NCBI GenBank assembly: GCA_018697195.1
Contig: CM031858.1
Coordinates: 110,783,556 to 110,847,555, forward strand
Origin: Certhia americana
Taxonomy: Eukaryota > Chordata > Aves > Passeriformes > Certhiidae
Length of the DNA: 64,000 nt
Direction: 5' to 3'
Made by a program: the position numbers and the translations under genes. Positions 34,620 through 47,143 of this stretch are shown here, piece by piece. The notes below the pieces were generated by a model. The model did no database searches, had not been told where the DNA came from, and saw only the letters and a list, made by a program, of their open reading frames with translations. Numbering within the stretch: the first letter of the stretch is position 1; the number at the start of each line of letters is the position of its first letter.

Positions 34620-34840
34620 CCACCTGCACCGCTAACAGCAGCAGTGATTGATCCAGCCAAGCCAGCGCCGATGCTTTGGAAAGGCGCGGGTTCAAAGCGG
34701 AGCGGTGTTTGCACACTGGCAGGAAAAGCCTCGTCAGTTTAGGCACTCATTTAATAAGGTGCTCCTAAGAGCCTGCGAGCGGCATGTGCTGTAATTACAA
34801 GAGGGCAGCGGAGTGCTGCGGCTGCCCCCGACAGCTCTGC
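34620..34840. promoter_or_regulatory. Candidate CpG-containing regulatory element with a CTCF-like site
   Basis: This is a GC-enriched pocket in AT-rich DNA with several CpGs (CAGCGCCGATGC, AAAGGCGCGGGTTC, CCTGCGAGCGGCATG). TTACAAGAGGGCAG at 34795-34808 fits the CTCF core consensus at most positions (AGAGGGCAG half). Insulator or enhancer function is inferred from the motif only. Confidence 0.35.
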
Positions 34841-37800
34841 TCCCCTGGAAGAGCAGAGCTGACAGCTCAGGAATGAGAGCAGCAGAGCTGGAGGCAGCTT
34901 TCCTGGCAGCTGGCCCGCCTTCACAACGCTCTCACCCAGACCGTGCTGGTGCACAGGAGCTTTCTGAACAACATGAGAAAGCCCAGGGCAAGAGGCAAAC
35001 AAATTTCTCTTCTCTTTGGGAGAAAACAGGAATTTAATTTGCCAGGCTCTGCTGTAGTATGATGGTGCAGAGGAGAGGATGCAGACACATATTCTAGGGC
35101 AGCCTGCTTTCACATTGAAGCACTGGGAGATTTCTAATACAAACAACAGCTTTAACAAGTGCATCTTAGTCCTGTCTAATCCAAAAGGCAGTAATTATGA
35201 AGTATAGCTTACAAGGTATGAGTTTTTTATTTTTAATACTAAAAAAACTGATGCAGTTTTTGAAGCAAATAGAAATATCTCTTTCTCCAGACCTGAGATA
35301 ACAGAGATCTTGTTTTCTTAACTCAGAAATAATGGAGAACAAAGCGTAGCTGAAGCAAACAGAAGGACTAAAAGCACTCACTTGTTTTAAAGGTTTTCAA
35401 TTCAGACCACTTATGAGTTGGTCCTACTGATCTCAGTGTCCATAAAAAGGAGAACTCTATAGACGTCGATTTTCACACATTTAGACTCTTTAAATGCATT
35501 CCCTCAGCTTCCCAAGGAACAGAGGCAGACAGGGTCCAGGGTATGCCTTTGAACTCCTGGGTATTTTATTTGGTATACACGGCCACAGAGCTGCAGGTAC
35601 TTCATTCTGGATCATGCCTACAATCATCTGGGAAATCTCCTTTTATTGTATGCTCAGATATCATCATGATCCAAGTCCCTGGGCTGATCAGTGTGAATAG
35701 CTAGGGAATACATGTATAACCTCTCCTGATTATCATGCAGCTGTACTGTGCAATAGCTTTCCTCCATTTACTTTCTCATTACCTGTTTAATGTTCCTCTG
35801 TCTCTCTCCTTTTGAAAGGAAAATCTTCTTGACCTCAATCAGTGTTTCTTCAAACTCCTTCCTCCCCCGCCCCGACCAAGTCCATGCTTCTCAGCCAGCC
35901 TTTAATGCTCATTCACCAGGGCGGATTGTCCTTGATCACCTGCTGTCACTCTCCCACCCTGTCTTCCTATGTCAGAACATTTTCTGTGCCAACATACCAA
36001 GCTAATCTTCAATACTGACATCTTACATTCAGGCTAGCAGTGTTAATCGAGGGCAAGTATTTGCTTTCAGAAGGCAGCCAAAGATGCCAGGATGGTAACT
36101 TCCCTTCCCTGCCTTCCCTGATGTAATGCCATGAAGTTTTACACTTAGTCTTGCTCTTTGACTTTTGATTTTCTGTTGTAAAAACAAATGTGCGACAAGA
36201 GGGGTGGGGAGTCAATACCAGGATGTGTCTGATTTGTTTTTTTCCCCCTGGAATAGCTTTTGCTACTTGGGATCTCTGCTTCTCACACACAGTGCTATGA
36301 ACCATAATGCAGTCGTCACAGGCAACAGCAGATCCAGTCAGTGGACCTGCACTTGTGCAGACCAATCAAAAGCAAAAAGAACTTCTCCATTAACACAGAG
36401 AAAAGATGTCTGCATGTGTCTTGCACCACCTCCACGGCAGCAAACACTAAACTTGAAACCAGCTCTGCACTGCAACATGGAGACTGTGCTGTTGGTAGAG
36501 AGAACAGCTTTCCTTCTGCCACAGAGGCTTTTGGCAGCTCAAGGGAGCTGTGTGGGTTTTGGATAAGCAATCTTTACAATTCTGAAGGGTATTTTGTGTG
36601 TAATGTTGGAGAGCTTGAAAAAAACCAATATATTTGATGCTTGTTCTGTGGCACATGCCTGGAGGGCACTTCCATAAGTACAGGTATTGCCTTGGACACC
36701 TCTAGAAGCAGTTAAAAAGACATTCACAAGGTATTAGAATCTCAATAAAAAAGGGCACAGGGACACCTGGGCTCACCTTTTAACAATTTCAGTTTCAGAT
36801 CCCCACAGCTTGGAGAGGTACAAAACTGCCCACCATAAACACACCTCAACTTTGGTGCTAAGTGAGGACTTTGCCAGCATAAGAGGGAAAAGGAATGGCT
36901 CTTTTGGAGGCTGGAAGTATGCATATCTGTAGAGCACACAGATGTGCAGAGTGTATGATGTCCTCTGTGCTACTCTACAACAGATCTTGTCCTCTTCTGG
37001 TGAAGAATCTGTCCAGGTAGTTTCTGACAAGGAAGATGAAAGAATTCAAGCTTCTATATGCCTGAGGCTACCAATAGCTAAAGTGCACTTTGGCCACAGT
37101 AACTTTAAACTTGAACGCATGAATGAAGAACTTATCCTCCTTGATCTTAACATATATGCTCATTTTTCCATTTGCATTTCCCCCACCCCCTCAGAAATTC
37201 CTTCACTAGGCACAGGGGCAGAAGACCTGGATTCAAATAAGTAGACAGTGTGCTTACTGGTTGCAGCTCCTGCTTCAGCTTTATAACCTCATCTTTCAGT
37301 ACAGACCAAACTGATTTTCACCCTTTACAAGACCACAAACTTCTCAACATTTCACAATAGCCATATGTCATTAGAAAAGCAAACATCAGCTTGTATTACC
37401 CACTAATTACCCCATCCCAAATCTCCTAGCGACCCAGAACTGAGTTCTCTCTTCAATGAACTTGTCATTAACCTCTTAAGTCCCCTTTTAAAGCCCACCA
37501 GGTCCCCTGCTGCTGGGCTGGTTTATTCAGCCCACAGCCAAGGACGGCCAGAAAGGTTAATGGCATTTCTCACTTCTTCCAGCTCCCTTGCTGGCACAGT
37601 GGGATCCCCACAGCCTCTCACACCACTCGTTCTTGTGCCAAAACTGCTCTTTAGCTTAACATAAATGGGCCATTTCCCTTCCTGCTACTAACTCTTCTGA
37701 ATTACTTATGAAGAGCATAATATAAGCTCTACAGTCTTCTGCAAAGCTAATTACTCTTGAGCATATTCCCTCACAGGAGAGTGACTGCCCCCAGCCATCA

Positions 37801-38073
37801 CCTTTGACTCTGCTCTAGGCTGGCCGTGTCTTTCCTGGTTGAGAGTGACTGGTATAAGGCAGCAGGGATGAGATCTCTCCAGAGATTTCTGCAAGAGCAT
37901 TAATAAGCCTTGCTCTCTGTGGGAAGTACCCTGCATAATAGATTTTGTGATCACCCTTTTTATCTTCACAGCCAACACATTTCAGTGGCTCATTGTCACC
38001 TTGTGACTAATAAAACCAAGACTTACTCCACCTCTGTCATTCACAGCTGATGAACTCAAAGACATTTCCATGA

Positions 38074-38683
38074 TTAATCCTGAAACACAGAGACTGTCCC
38101 TTTGCTGTTAGATGAATTTCCATTTCTACCCCACTGGTCCTCATGCTCATGCATTATACCTTCACATAATATCCCAGCCCCCACCCTGTTGGCAGGGTCT
38201 CCCAGTCTGATGTCAACACTGGGCTGCTCTACCTCCTGCCTTGCACTTCTACCAGGGCATGGCAGCATTAAATCTGATCCCAGAACAACTCCATCATTAA
38301 TTTCCTCCTTTGCTGATAGCTTTTCCTCCCAGAGCGCACATAGCCACTCCCTCTCTGGAGCCAGAAGAACAACTGGCCCAGCAACTGTGAACCTCAGCAT
38401 CATACACAGCAGCAAGAACACAACATCCTCTGTAGGGCAAAGAATTTGGCAAACACCAGACCAGGTGCCCAGATCTCCCCTGCTGGACTCCAAGCCAGAC
38501 TCTCTACTTGCCCTGTTGGCAGCTGTCAAATGTATCTGGCTCTGTCCACCATGGCCAGACCCTGTGGGCCTGCACGCCACTGCTGAGGGCACAGCTCATG
38601 CTGTGGTTGTTCTCATCCTCCAGCTTGTCCACCCCTGTGATGGTACCACCAGCCCTTGTTGTGCCCTGGCTGCTCTCTCATGA
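38074..38683. other. Two overlapping unassigned open frames on opposite strands
   Basis: A plus-strand frame of 193 codons (38102-38683) and a minus-strand frame of 172 codons (38074-38592) overlap almost entirely. Composition is Ser/Pro/Leu-rich on plus, with no domain, signal sequence or repeat I recognise. GC is slightly above the surroundings, which lowers stop-codon frequency. A decayed retroelement or a transcript exon is possible, but neither is shown. Confidence 0.12.
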
Positions 38684-39240
38684 GCTGGGTGTGTCTCTTC
38701 AGCTTTGGAATATGTGTGGCACCAGGAGAGCCTGAGACCAGCTCATTGGCCAGCTTCTGCTTCACATGCCTTCCTTCCTTACTGACAGAAGTAAAAGGTA
38801 TCTCAGCCCCACTTAATTATTCCCTTGGTTTAAAAGAGTGATTTTCAGCGATATGAAGAATACTTTTTTAGCAGCAAAGTGAGACATCTATAGGGACCTC
38901 CACAGTTCTAAAGTATCAATTAAATTAGATTTTGGGAGAGAGGATAGGTTACTTGTCAGGTAGGCTTTACATTAACAATACAACCTAAAGATTTGCAGAT
39001 GTAGAGCATTGCTCCTGATTTTTCTGCAGCTTGCTTGCTTTAGTCCATGCTTAGTGGAAGCACAATACACTGTTAAGTATCACAGCAATTTGTGATAACT
39101 GAGTGCAAGTCCTACCCCCTCATTGTCCACAAAGCTGAAAAAAAAATATTTCTATGCATTTTTGCACTTTGCTTTTTCTGAACACTGGTGTCTTTCCTTG
39201 CTGCATTTAAACTGACTGTCAGTTCATTTGGCCATTGGGG

Positions 39241-39285
39241 TGTGGGTGTCTGGGTGTGTGTGTGTGTGTGTGTGGTGTGTGTGTT
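39241..39285. repeat. Interrupted (TG)n microsatellite
   Basis: TG units with GG interruptions (GGGTGTCTGGGTG, then a TG run, GGTGTGTGTG). Confidence 0.95.
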
Positions 39286-42200
39286 ATTCCAAAGCTGACA
39301 TGATGACAAAAGCCATTTAAGGATGGCAGCTAATAAGACATCTGCTTTCCCTTTCCTTGCAAGGCAGCAGTCAGATGTGGGCTGGTAATAGGGGTGCATT
39401 ACCTTTAGACTCCAGGTCACTGCTTCACCTCTGATCCTTGTCAAAAGTGACCACAACTTGTTATCTGCCTGTACATCACTAACCTAGGAAAATGCATTGA
39501 TGCTCTTGCTTTACGTTCTGTTGACAACTGTCTACACCACAATTAGCCAAAGAAGCAGAGACAGACTGGAGGGAGTGGCTTTCCTAGCCTGTGGTGGGGG
39601 TCCAGCAGGTCAGCGCCAAGGGAGCTCTCTGGCTGTGGACCTCCAACACCATATTTTGGTGCTCAGGCATGAACCATATTTTGACATAGATAAAAATAGC
39701 AGTAAAACAAAGTAAATTTGTACAGGGTGCAGTTTTTCTGTTGCTTTCTGGAGCACTGCTAATAGAAATCAGTGCCCTTTCAATCAAGCATATTTTAAGA
39801 AAGGGTGGGCTAAAGAAAGGAAACTGTAGCATAAAACACAGTAATTTTCAGGGGCCTTGGAGTCACAGCATAAAGTGATGGTTCATTGTTTGTCTGCAAT
39901 GTATGCAGCCCTAGGCTTTGTGCTGATTTTGGCTGGTTTGTGCTGTATCTGCACATGTATCATGCCAAAAATGCCAGCCAGCTGTGCTACATTTGCAATG
40001 TAAAACACTATACATTTAATTTTTACTTTCCCTGTGCATCTTAAGATAAGGCATATGTAAGATTTAAGCCAAGAGGGGTTTTGTTATTAGGATTGCACAA
40101 TTTCACTGATTAACAGCAATAAAACTAATAAACAACTAATAATAAATATCAGGTCATCAGCATTAGCCATTTTCACCACATATAAATATCAGTATCTTTT
40201 TCAGTTTCAGTTTATCACAATTACCATATTATGCATATAGATCACTGGATTTGTTTGAAGTCTGTATGGATGTCAAAAGGTAACCAGAATTTAATCCCAG
40301 TAAAAGGGCATATTGAAGACCTCCATTTGTGGTGATTGAATCATATATTAACCCAAGAGAACAGAAGGTCTGACATCACTACCAGGTAGTTAATGATTAT
40401 GCTTTGTATTGTCTCCTAATATTATCTTGAAAATGGCCATGCCAGGAGGCCTAGAAATCCCTCAGAGCAACTTAGTCTTTTCTTATTTTCAAGTGTTCTG
40501 TTGTAGTATAGGATCAGAGGGAGAGAAAAATATTAATTAATTAAATGATCTATTAGATGTCAAAAAACATTAAGGCCAAAATCTGCATTTTTTTAGACAG
40601 TTCTCAGTCAGGCAAATCTTAAAATACTTCCAGGATGAGCTTTTGTTGGAGAAATTATTTCAGAGCAAAGCAGGAGCAAGCAGACCGAAATGTACCACCA
40701 GTAGTAGAAAGATATTTATTTCAGGAAGGTATCCCATGGGCTTTGGTGGGAAGAGCACAGGAAGAGCCACTAAGGCTTCCCTCTGGACCCCTGCCCTGGC
40801 AGGGTCACAGCAGATGCCTGGGGAGAGCTACCAGCAAAGGGCAAGCAAGAGTCTTTCTGCTCCTTTAGTCACCACTAAAACAGGCAAACAGAGGCCTCAA
40901 GAAAAAAGGTATCTGAACTCCACCAACCTACATGTGAATGGTGTTCAGTCTTACTGGTGCAGAAAGATTTTATGGCCTTGAAATTCAGAGCCTCAGAATC
41001 AATCCATCTTCTTAAACCAGGACCAATTTTTGGCTGATAGCACCAATATATATTTGGGTTTGTGAGACTCTTAAGAGGGCTTAGATACTGGGAACTACTG
41101 TCTGCAGTAAGTCTCTGCTGGGATGTGGAAATATGGCAGAAGGATTCCCAGGTGTGGAATAAAGACAGTAGAGAGTCTAGAGGGGCACAGGGCCTGGAGC
41201 AGATGTAATGTGATGCAGCACAGCCAGGCATGTATGGGCATGGGTGAGCAAGGAGAAGGCAGGGCCTTTCAGGGAAGAGAAGATGCCAGGACATCCCAAT
41301 GGCATGCCTTTGGCTCAGCCACTTCTACAGAATCTAAGCTGTTATTTAATTGAGGTGCTTTTAAAAATGGATTCAGTTTGATAAAGTGATGATTAATCTT
41401 CATTATACTCCTCTGTGATCATCACAGCAAAAAGCTGCACTTGTATGTCTGCTTATCATCTCTTCTGAAAATCTTACTGGTAAAGAAAGACTTGAGTGAT
41501 GATTAGATTTTTGTCATCAAATCCCATTTTTGTTTACATGCAGAAAAAAGGAGAGCCTCACTATTGAGGGAAAAGGGAAATAAAAGGAAGGACAATAGCT
41601 GGGCAGTTATCTCTGACATTCATGTAATGCAGTGTATGTTCTTATGTGACATTTATGTGAGGGAAAAAGAAAAGCATCGATTGAAAAAGGTTACAGGAGT
41701 TCTTCAGGCATGAAGTCATCTCCAGGCAGCACAGTCACTGCAGTTTATAAACAGGTTCTGCTCTCACCCACTGTATTCACAGACTTAGGGCACCATTTAA
41801 CACGTTTGTGTGCTGACACTTCTTTAATACCCAGCTTTGATTTTCCTTTCCAACAGTAGCATTAAACTAGGAAATTAAGCCAACAGCTGATTTTATGAAA
41901 GATGTTTTCAGCCCCTGCCCTTGTCATCCTGTCTTCCACAGAGGAAAAGTGCACTGCACTGAGAAGCTGAGCATTGGCATGGGAGCTTTGTCTCCAGTTT
42001 GCTGGGGAAATGCAGCTGGCTCTCAAGCTGGGTCTTCTTGTCTCATGTCCAGGCACAGCTTTCTGTGAAACTGGGAAGTCAGACAGATGGACACAGGATG
42101 GAGATGCAGGCAGAGATGGCACAGTGAGGACCACCACTTAAACTCTACACCAGTTGTAAGTTTGTAAAGAAGAAAACCCAAAGCCTTCCCTTAAACAATT

Positions 42201-43507
42201 GTTACATGAACATCTATTTCAGTAGCAGTCATTTTGCTTTTTTTTTATCCCTGGTTTCTAAGCACTGGGATTGACTCATGGCATTTCTTGAGGTACCTTT
42301 TATTTCTATAGTTGTGGCACCTACAATATTATCTTCATTCAGCTCAGAGCATGTCACCTTGCAAAAAGCTGTGGAGACATCCTCACAGTCACTAGGTTTG
42401 GCAGAACTTGCACAGACAAGGTTTCTGAAGATGCATGTCCATGTACAGAGGCATAAGCAAAGAGCTGTCAGAAAACTGGCAGTATATTGATAGAAAATCA
42501 TGGCAGAGAGGTAGAGGCCTCTCTGTTTGCATATCCTTGCAGTGCAGTCTAACCTGTCTGAGGTGGCCTGGGACACCAGGTGGTCCTACTTTATGACTTG
42601 CTATGGAAAACAGCTGTTTTTTAGAGAACACAACACTCCTGAGTGAGGGTGGCTATGTGACAGTGCTGGAGCAGCTCCTGCCGTTTCTCAGTGTTGGTAT
42701 GAGTTTCCCAAGAGCACAAAAGGTAGGAGTGGAGCTGCCTCCTCTTGACTCCTAGTCATAGTCTGTGCTTGCAGATGAAATTGTCTCTGTCACAAGATAT
42801 AAAAGATGCATGACAACAGTAGCATCTTACAGCTTATTTAACTGATTATGAGTCTAAAAGAAATGGTAACCACATAAACACAGGCTTCTACATGGCACAT
42901 AGGCAGCAGAGACAACTTCCTCCCCCAGGCAGGTAACAATGAATGCATGAAACATTGTGGGCTCACGAAGTTGTCTAAGTTCAAGTAGTCCTTAGTGTAT
43001 CTCCCAAAATTACTTTGCAGTGTGTGATGAAGCATTACTTGACCAGAGTAACCACAAGCCTGCCTGCACGTGGGAGCACAGCCAGCCATAACAGCTTCCA
43101 CTTCAGAGACATGTCTTCTGTGCAATTTTATTTGCATTAGAATCTGGAGAAGAAAACTTTTTAACCCTCAGATCCAAAAGGAAAATAATATACTGTGCAA
43201 TGTGTAAAAGCTGTGTTCAGTTGGTCTCATAGAACGTAGCATTTGCTACTGCAGAAAGCAGCACAGGTATTTATTGCTGTATTATTTGAACCCAGATGTC
43301 TTCATAATTTTATTCACGAATCTTATTTATTCCCTCTTGCAGGGTGCTGGTTTTTTCACAGTCTTACAAATGCATTCCCATTTCTCTTTTTTCTTTCATT
43401 CCTGAATTGAGTACATCATCTTCCACTTGCTGAAATTAAAGATGTGTAACACTTCTTCGCATGCCCTGGACAGCCTACTCCAGTCTTCTTTAATTCCAAG
43501 AATTCTC

Positions 43508-43533
43508 TTTTTTTTTTTTTTTTTTTTTTTTCT
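43508..43533. repeat. Poly(T) run of 26
   Basis: A pure T tract, followed by ordinary sequence. No retroposon body was recognised next to it. Confidence 0.95.
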
Positions 43534-43833
43534 AAGAAGGAAACACCGAGGTTCCAGGGAAATTCTTTGTGAAACTCGTGGTTATAAGTGAGGGTGGCAG
43601 GACTGTGTCTAATGACTCACAGGTGCAAAGCTGTACAGCCATGGAAAACTGCTTAAAAGCCGCTTGTGTGCCTGTGTGAGAAAGTCTGAAGCGAAGCACC
43701 TCTCCAACCCCGCAGTTTAGAAGCTCACGGAGGAGCTTCGCGAGTCTGTGAAGAGGTGGAACAAAAGCCCGGGAGGATGTGCAGGGACCTGCTCCCTCTC
43801 CTGGTAACAAGGGCAAAGCGTAGGCGCCGTGAG

Positions 43834-44033
43834 CCCCTTCCTTCGCTTCCCCTGCCCTGCCCCTCCCCTCCCTGCCCCTGCCCTGCTCCTTCCTTCCCTG
43901 CTCTTTCCCTCCCTGCCCCTTCCCTGCCCCTTCCTTCCCTGCCCATTCCCTCCCTGCTCCTTCCCTGCCCTTTCCCTCCCTTCCCCTTCTCTGCTCCTTC
44001 CTTCCCTGCCCCTGCCCGCCCATCCCCGCTCCC
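43834..44033. repeat. Pyrimidine-rich minisatellite (CCCTGCCC/CCTTCC units)
   Basis: About 200 bases contain almost only C and T with a regularly placed G, built from CCCTGCCCCTTCC-like units of roughly 10-25 bases. It lies directly 5' of a sense CR1 fragment. Long open frames across it in several phases (up to 225 codons) are repeat artefacts. Confidence 0.9.
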
Positions 44034-44104
44034 GGGGACCCTCCCAGGGACTGCCTGGGGAAAGATGGATGTGGCAAGAGCAGAGACGGATGAACTTAGG
44101 ATCA

Positions 44105-44580
44105 TGCCCAGGGAAGGAAGGGCAAGGAAGCTGGTGAAGGGTCTGGAGCTCAAGTCCTGTGCGGAGTAGCTGAAGGTTCTAGGAGTGTTTAGCCTGGAAA
44201 AAAGGAGGGTCAGAGGGCACCTTATGACTGTCCACACTACCTGCAAGGAAGCTGTAGCCAGGGGGGAGTTGCCATCATCTGCCAGATAACAAGCAGTAGG
44301 ACAAGTAGGTATAGGACAAGGGGAAATGGCTTTAAAGTGACAGAGCATAGGTTTATATTGGATATAACAAAGAAATTCTTTACTGTGGGGGTGATGAGAC
44401 ACTGGAACAGGTTTCTCAGAGGAGTTATGGATGCCCCATCCCTGGAAGTGTTAAAGTCCAGGTCAGACGGGGCTCTGAGCAACCTGTTCTAGTGGAAGAT
44501 GTCCCTGTCCATGGCAGAGGCATTGGAACCAGATGATCTTTAAGGCTCCTTCCAACACAAACCATTCTGCAGTTCTAAAA
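44105..44580 (+). mobile_element. CR1 LINE 3' fragment
   Basis: Sense CR1 3' UTR: GGAGTGTTTAGCCTGGAAAA, AGGACAAGGGGAAATGGCTT, AAAGAAATTCTTTACTGTGG, GATGAGACACTGGAACAGG, ATCCCTGGAAGTGTTAAAG, GACGGGGCTCTGAGCAACC and CTCCTTCCAACACAAACC. It is 5'-truncated and ends near 44580 with a degraded terminal repeat. Confidence 0.92.
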
Positions 44581-45387
44581 ACTCCACAAATACGTAAAAA
44601 TCACAGCACTGCGTTCAGTCGTTTCTAAAACAGCTGCTGCTTTAGTATCTGAATTTGAGGGGAGTAACTCTCAACAAGACAAAGATTTATTGCCACAAAC
44701 ACTTTAAGGAACAATTCAGATAAATTCCAAAAACTGGAGAGACAAAAGTAACTTCAGGAACAGCAAGGAAATAGTCAGTCCTGTAGCTGTAATGATGCAA
44801 TGCATAACAAGATCCAAGTTATGTAAATGTGAAACCGTACACTAAAAATAGTAAAAAGAAAACACCAAAAGGATCTATTTGGAGGACAATAGATGTGGCT
44901 CTACAAACCTTCTGGACAAAGCCACAGCAGTCTGCAGGAGATTTTGTGGTGCCTCAGTGAGTTCATGTACTTCTCAGGCATGCTCACATGCTAGGGCACC
45001 TAATGGGCATCTCATATCTAATTCTGCCTGCTCCACACATGGGCAAAACATCTGTCTGAAGTCTGTGCACCTGGCCTCTTCACTGGCTGCCTAACTCCTG
45101 GCCTGAGCTTCCTTGGAGACATAGAAGTGAAAGACTTCTTGGGAAATACAGGCATTGTACTTTTCATGTAAGAATGGGTGTTGCTGATTTTCAGAAATAC
45201 CACTCAAGATGATTCTTATTCATGAGTTTTAGTGCAACAGGCTGACTTCTCTCTTGGTTGTAATGTGTTAAAGATGATATGGCTGACTTGGTACCATAAC
45301 AGTGTGTCAAAATATGTTATCACGGTAAGAAATAGAAAACAGTTTCTTGTTGAGACCTATGTTCAGCATTCTAACTGCATTTGGCAA

Positions 45388-45476
45388 AGCACTTAAATGT
45401 TTGTTTAAAATTATATTTATGTCCCACTGATTTCAGTGGGACTGAAATAAATCCCAAATGCTTCACATAGCTGAGA
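45388..45476. repeat. Ancient palindromic repeat with core GTCCCACTGATTTCAGTGGGAC
   Basis: The centre is a perfect 9-bp inverted repeat, GTCCCACTG then ATTT then CAGTGGGAC (45421-45442). Outer flanks GCACTTAAATG and CAAATGCTTCACATAGCTGA match the arms of a short palindromic repeat widespread in sauropsid genomes as I remember it (AAGCACTTAA... CATGCTTAA... GCTTTGCTGA). The flanks are decayed, the core is not. Confidence 0.55.
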
Positions 45477-47115
45477 ATTCAAGCTTAGTTTCATAAGCAT
45501 CCCACATCACTACTGAGTTCAGTGCAAGCTCAGGGTACTTGTTGTCCCGTAGGAAAAACAATATTTTTTGAGGTATTATCTTAATGAAAAAATTATGTCT
45601 CCTTACTGTCATGAGTGAAAGAGAGAAGCACAAGGCCATAATATGGTTAATTGAATAAAAGAGCAGCACACTGGAATGCAAGGGCATGTTGGCAAGGCCT
45701 CCAAATTTTGTTCATTGCTAATACACTATAAGATGAAATTTCTTGAGGCTGGTAAAAGAGGAAAATTAATAAATAACGCAAAGAAAGCATAAGTGTCAGC
45801 TTGGTATGATGTGTTTAGTAGTAGTAGTTGCATGTTACAAAGTACATAAATTCAGAAATCATTCAGAAAATGAGATTAATGAGATACATTTCTGAGAGCC
45901 AAGGGACTGGAAGTCCAATGCTTCTAATTTGTTCCCTGGCCTAGCAGGCTGCAGGCAACTGTATCGTGTGTGTTTGCCTTACAGGCAATCTTTATTTATT
46001 TTTTGAAAAGGAGATAACCACCATTCTTATTCAGCCCTGGTTATTTCCTCCACAGATCCTGGTTCTGCTGGATGGTTTTTGCACTCTCAACTAATGTCTG
46101 GAAGGAGCTCAGCTGAAAGTACAGTTTTTGTTATATTGATGGCATCAGGCTGGACAGGAACCACAACACCAATGTTTGCCCTACAGCCATCCTGAGGCAT
46201 TTTCTTTCTATTTTGGACTGACCTGCTATGACTATGCCTGTGCACATCCCAGATTGGAAAGGAGAGTTCAATGTGACAAGACAGCAGGAAGATATTCTGA
46301 GTGCAATCCCACCTCTAAGGATCTCTATTGCCTTGATTTGTGTAATTTGTACTGTGGAGTTATGAGACAGGGTGGACAAGAGCCTTAACTCACATGTGAA
46401 AGACACATTGTGAAACTGAGTGAATGTTTGTTTTAAGGAATAGTAACTGCTCAACTCTACAGATCACTAGGTAAAGGTGACAAACAGAAAAGAAAACAGC
46501 AAGACTCTGTTCTGTATTTTTCTATTATTTTACCGTTCTCATGCATGGCGGTTGTATGCCAGTTTATAGACAGGATACTTTTTTGTTTCCTTTCCCGTCT
46601 CTCTATAATATTGATTAAAACCTTTGCCTGGTTTGAACATAACAGGGGATCCTCAGACCACAAAATAAGTCAGTGTCATGAAAAAAGGGCAGCAAGGTTC
46701 AAGTGGTTGCAAGTTTAGGGGAAATGAGCTGTCACACATTCAGGTTCCCAGGACTGCAGACCTACACAGTGTAAAACCACCATCAAGACTAGTCTTTAAT
46801 GGCCAGCCTGCTTTTTGGGGGCAGATGAACTGATGGTGGAGATACAAAGACGGGAATGTTACGAGTTACATTTCACAAATTGCTTCACTTGAAACAGTGG
46901 CAGAAAGCCTTGGGACTGCCTCTCCTTTTATGCTTTGGGCCCGATGATCAACCCTGTGACCACCCAGCAGTCACCAGCCTAAACCCTGCCATGGGCCTGC
47001 TGAGCCAGGGAAGGAGGGTGACCAAAGGGGCCTTTAGCCCGTGTATTATCACCACCTGATACAGTATATCTCCTCTGGGGCAGGATGAGGAAGATACCTC
47101 AAAGCGTGACCATCA

Positions 47116-47143
47116 CAGCTGTATGCAGCTGTATGCAGCTGTA
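47116..47143. repeat. Short tandem repeat, 10-bp unit CAGCTGTATG
   Basis: About 2.8 exact copies of the 10-bp unit. Confidence 0.9.

Larger units (their letters stand above)
34841..43500. other. Long non-coding stretch
   Basis: I recognise no gene, CR1 or LTR here. A TG-rich microsatellite lies at 39241-39285. The longest frames overlap one another on opposite strands at 38074-38683. They lack recognisable domains and are treated as chance frames or undetermined. Confidence 0.45.

Noticed and set aside
43532..44402. Frames of 181 and 225 codons over the pyrimidine-rich tract
   Set aside because: They are open in several phases because the tract lacks stop codons, and their sequence is periodic (GKEGAGRE-like).
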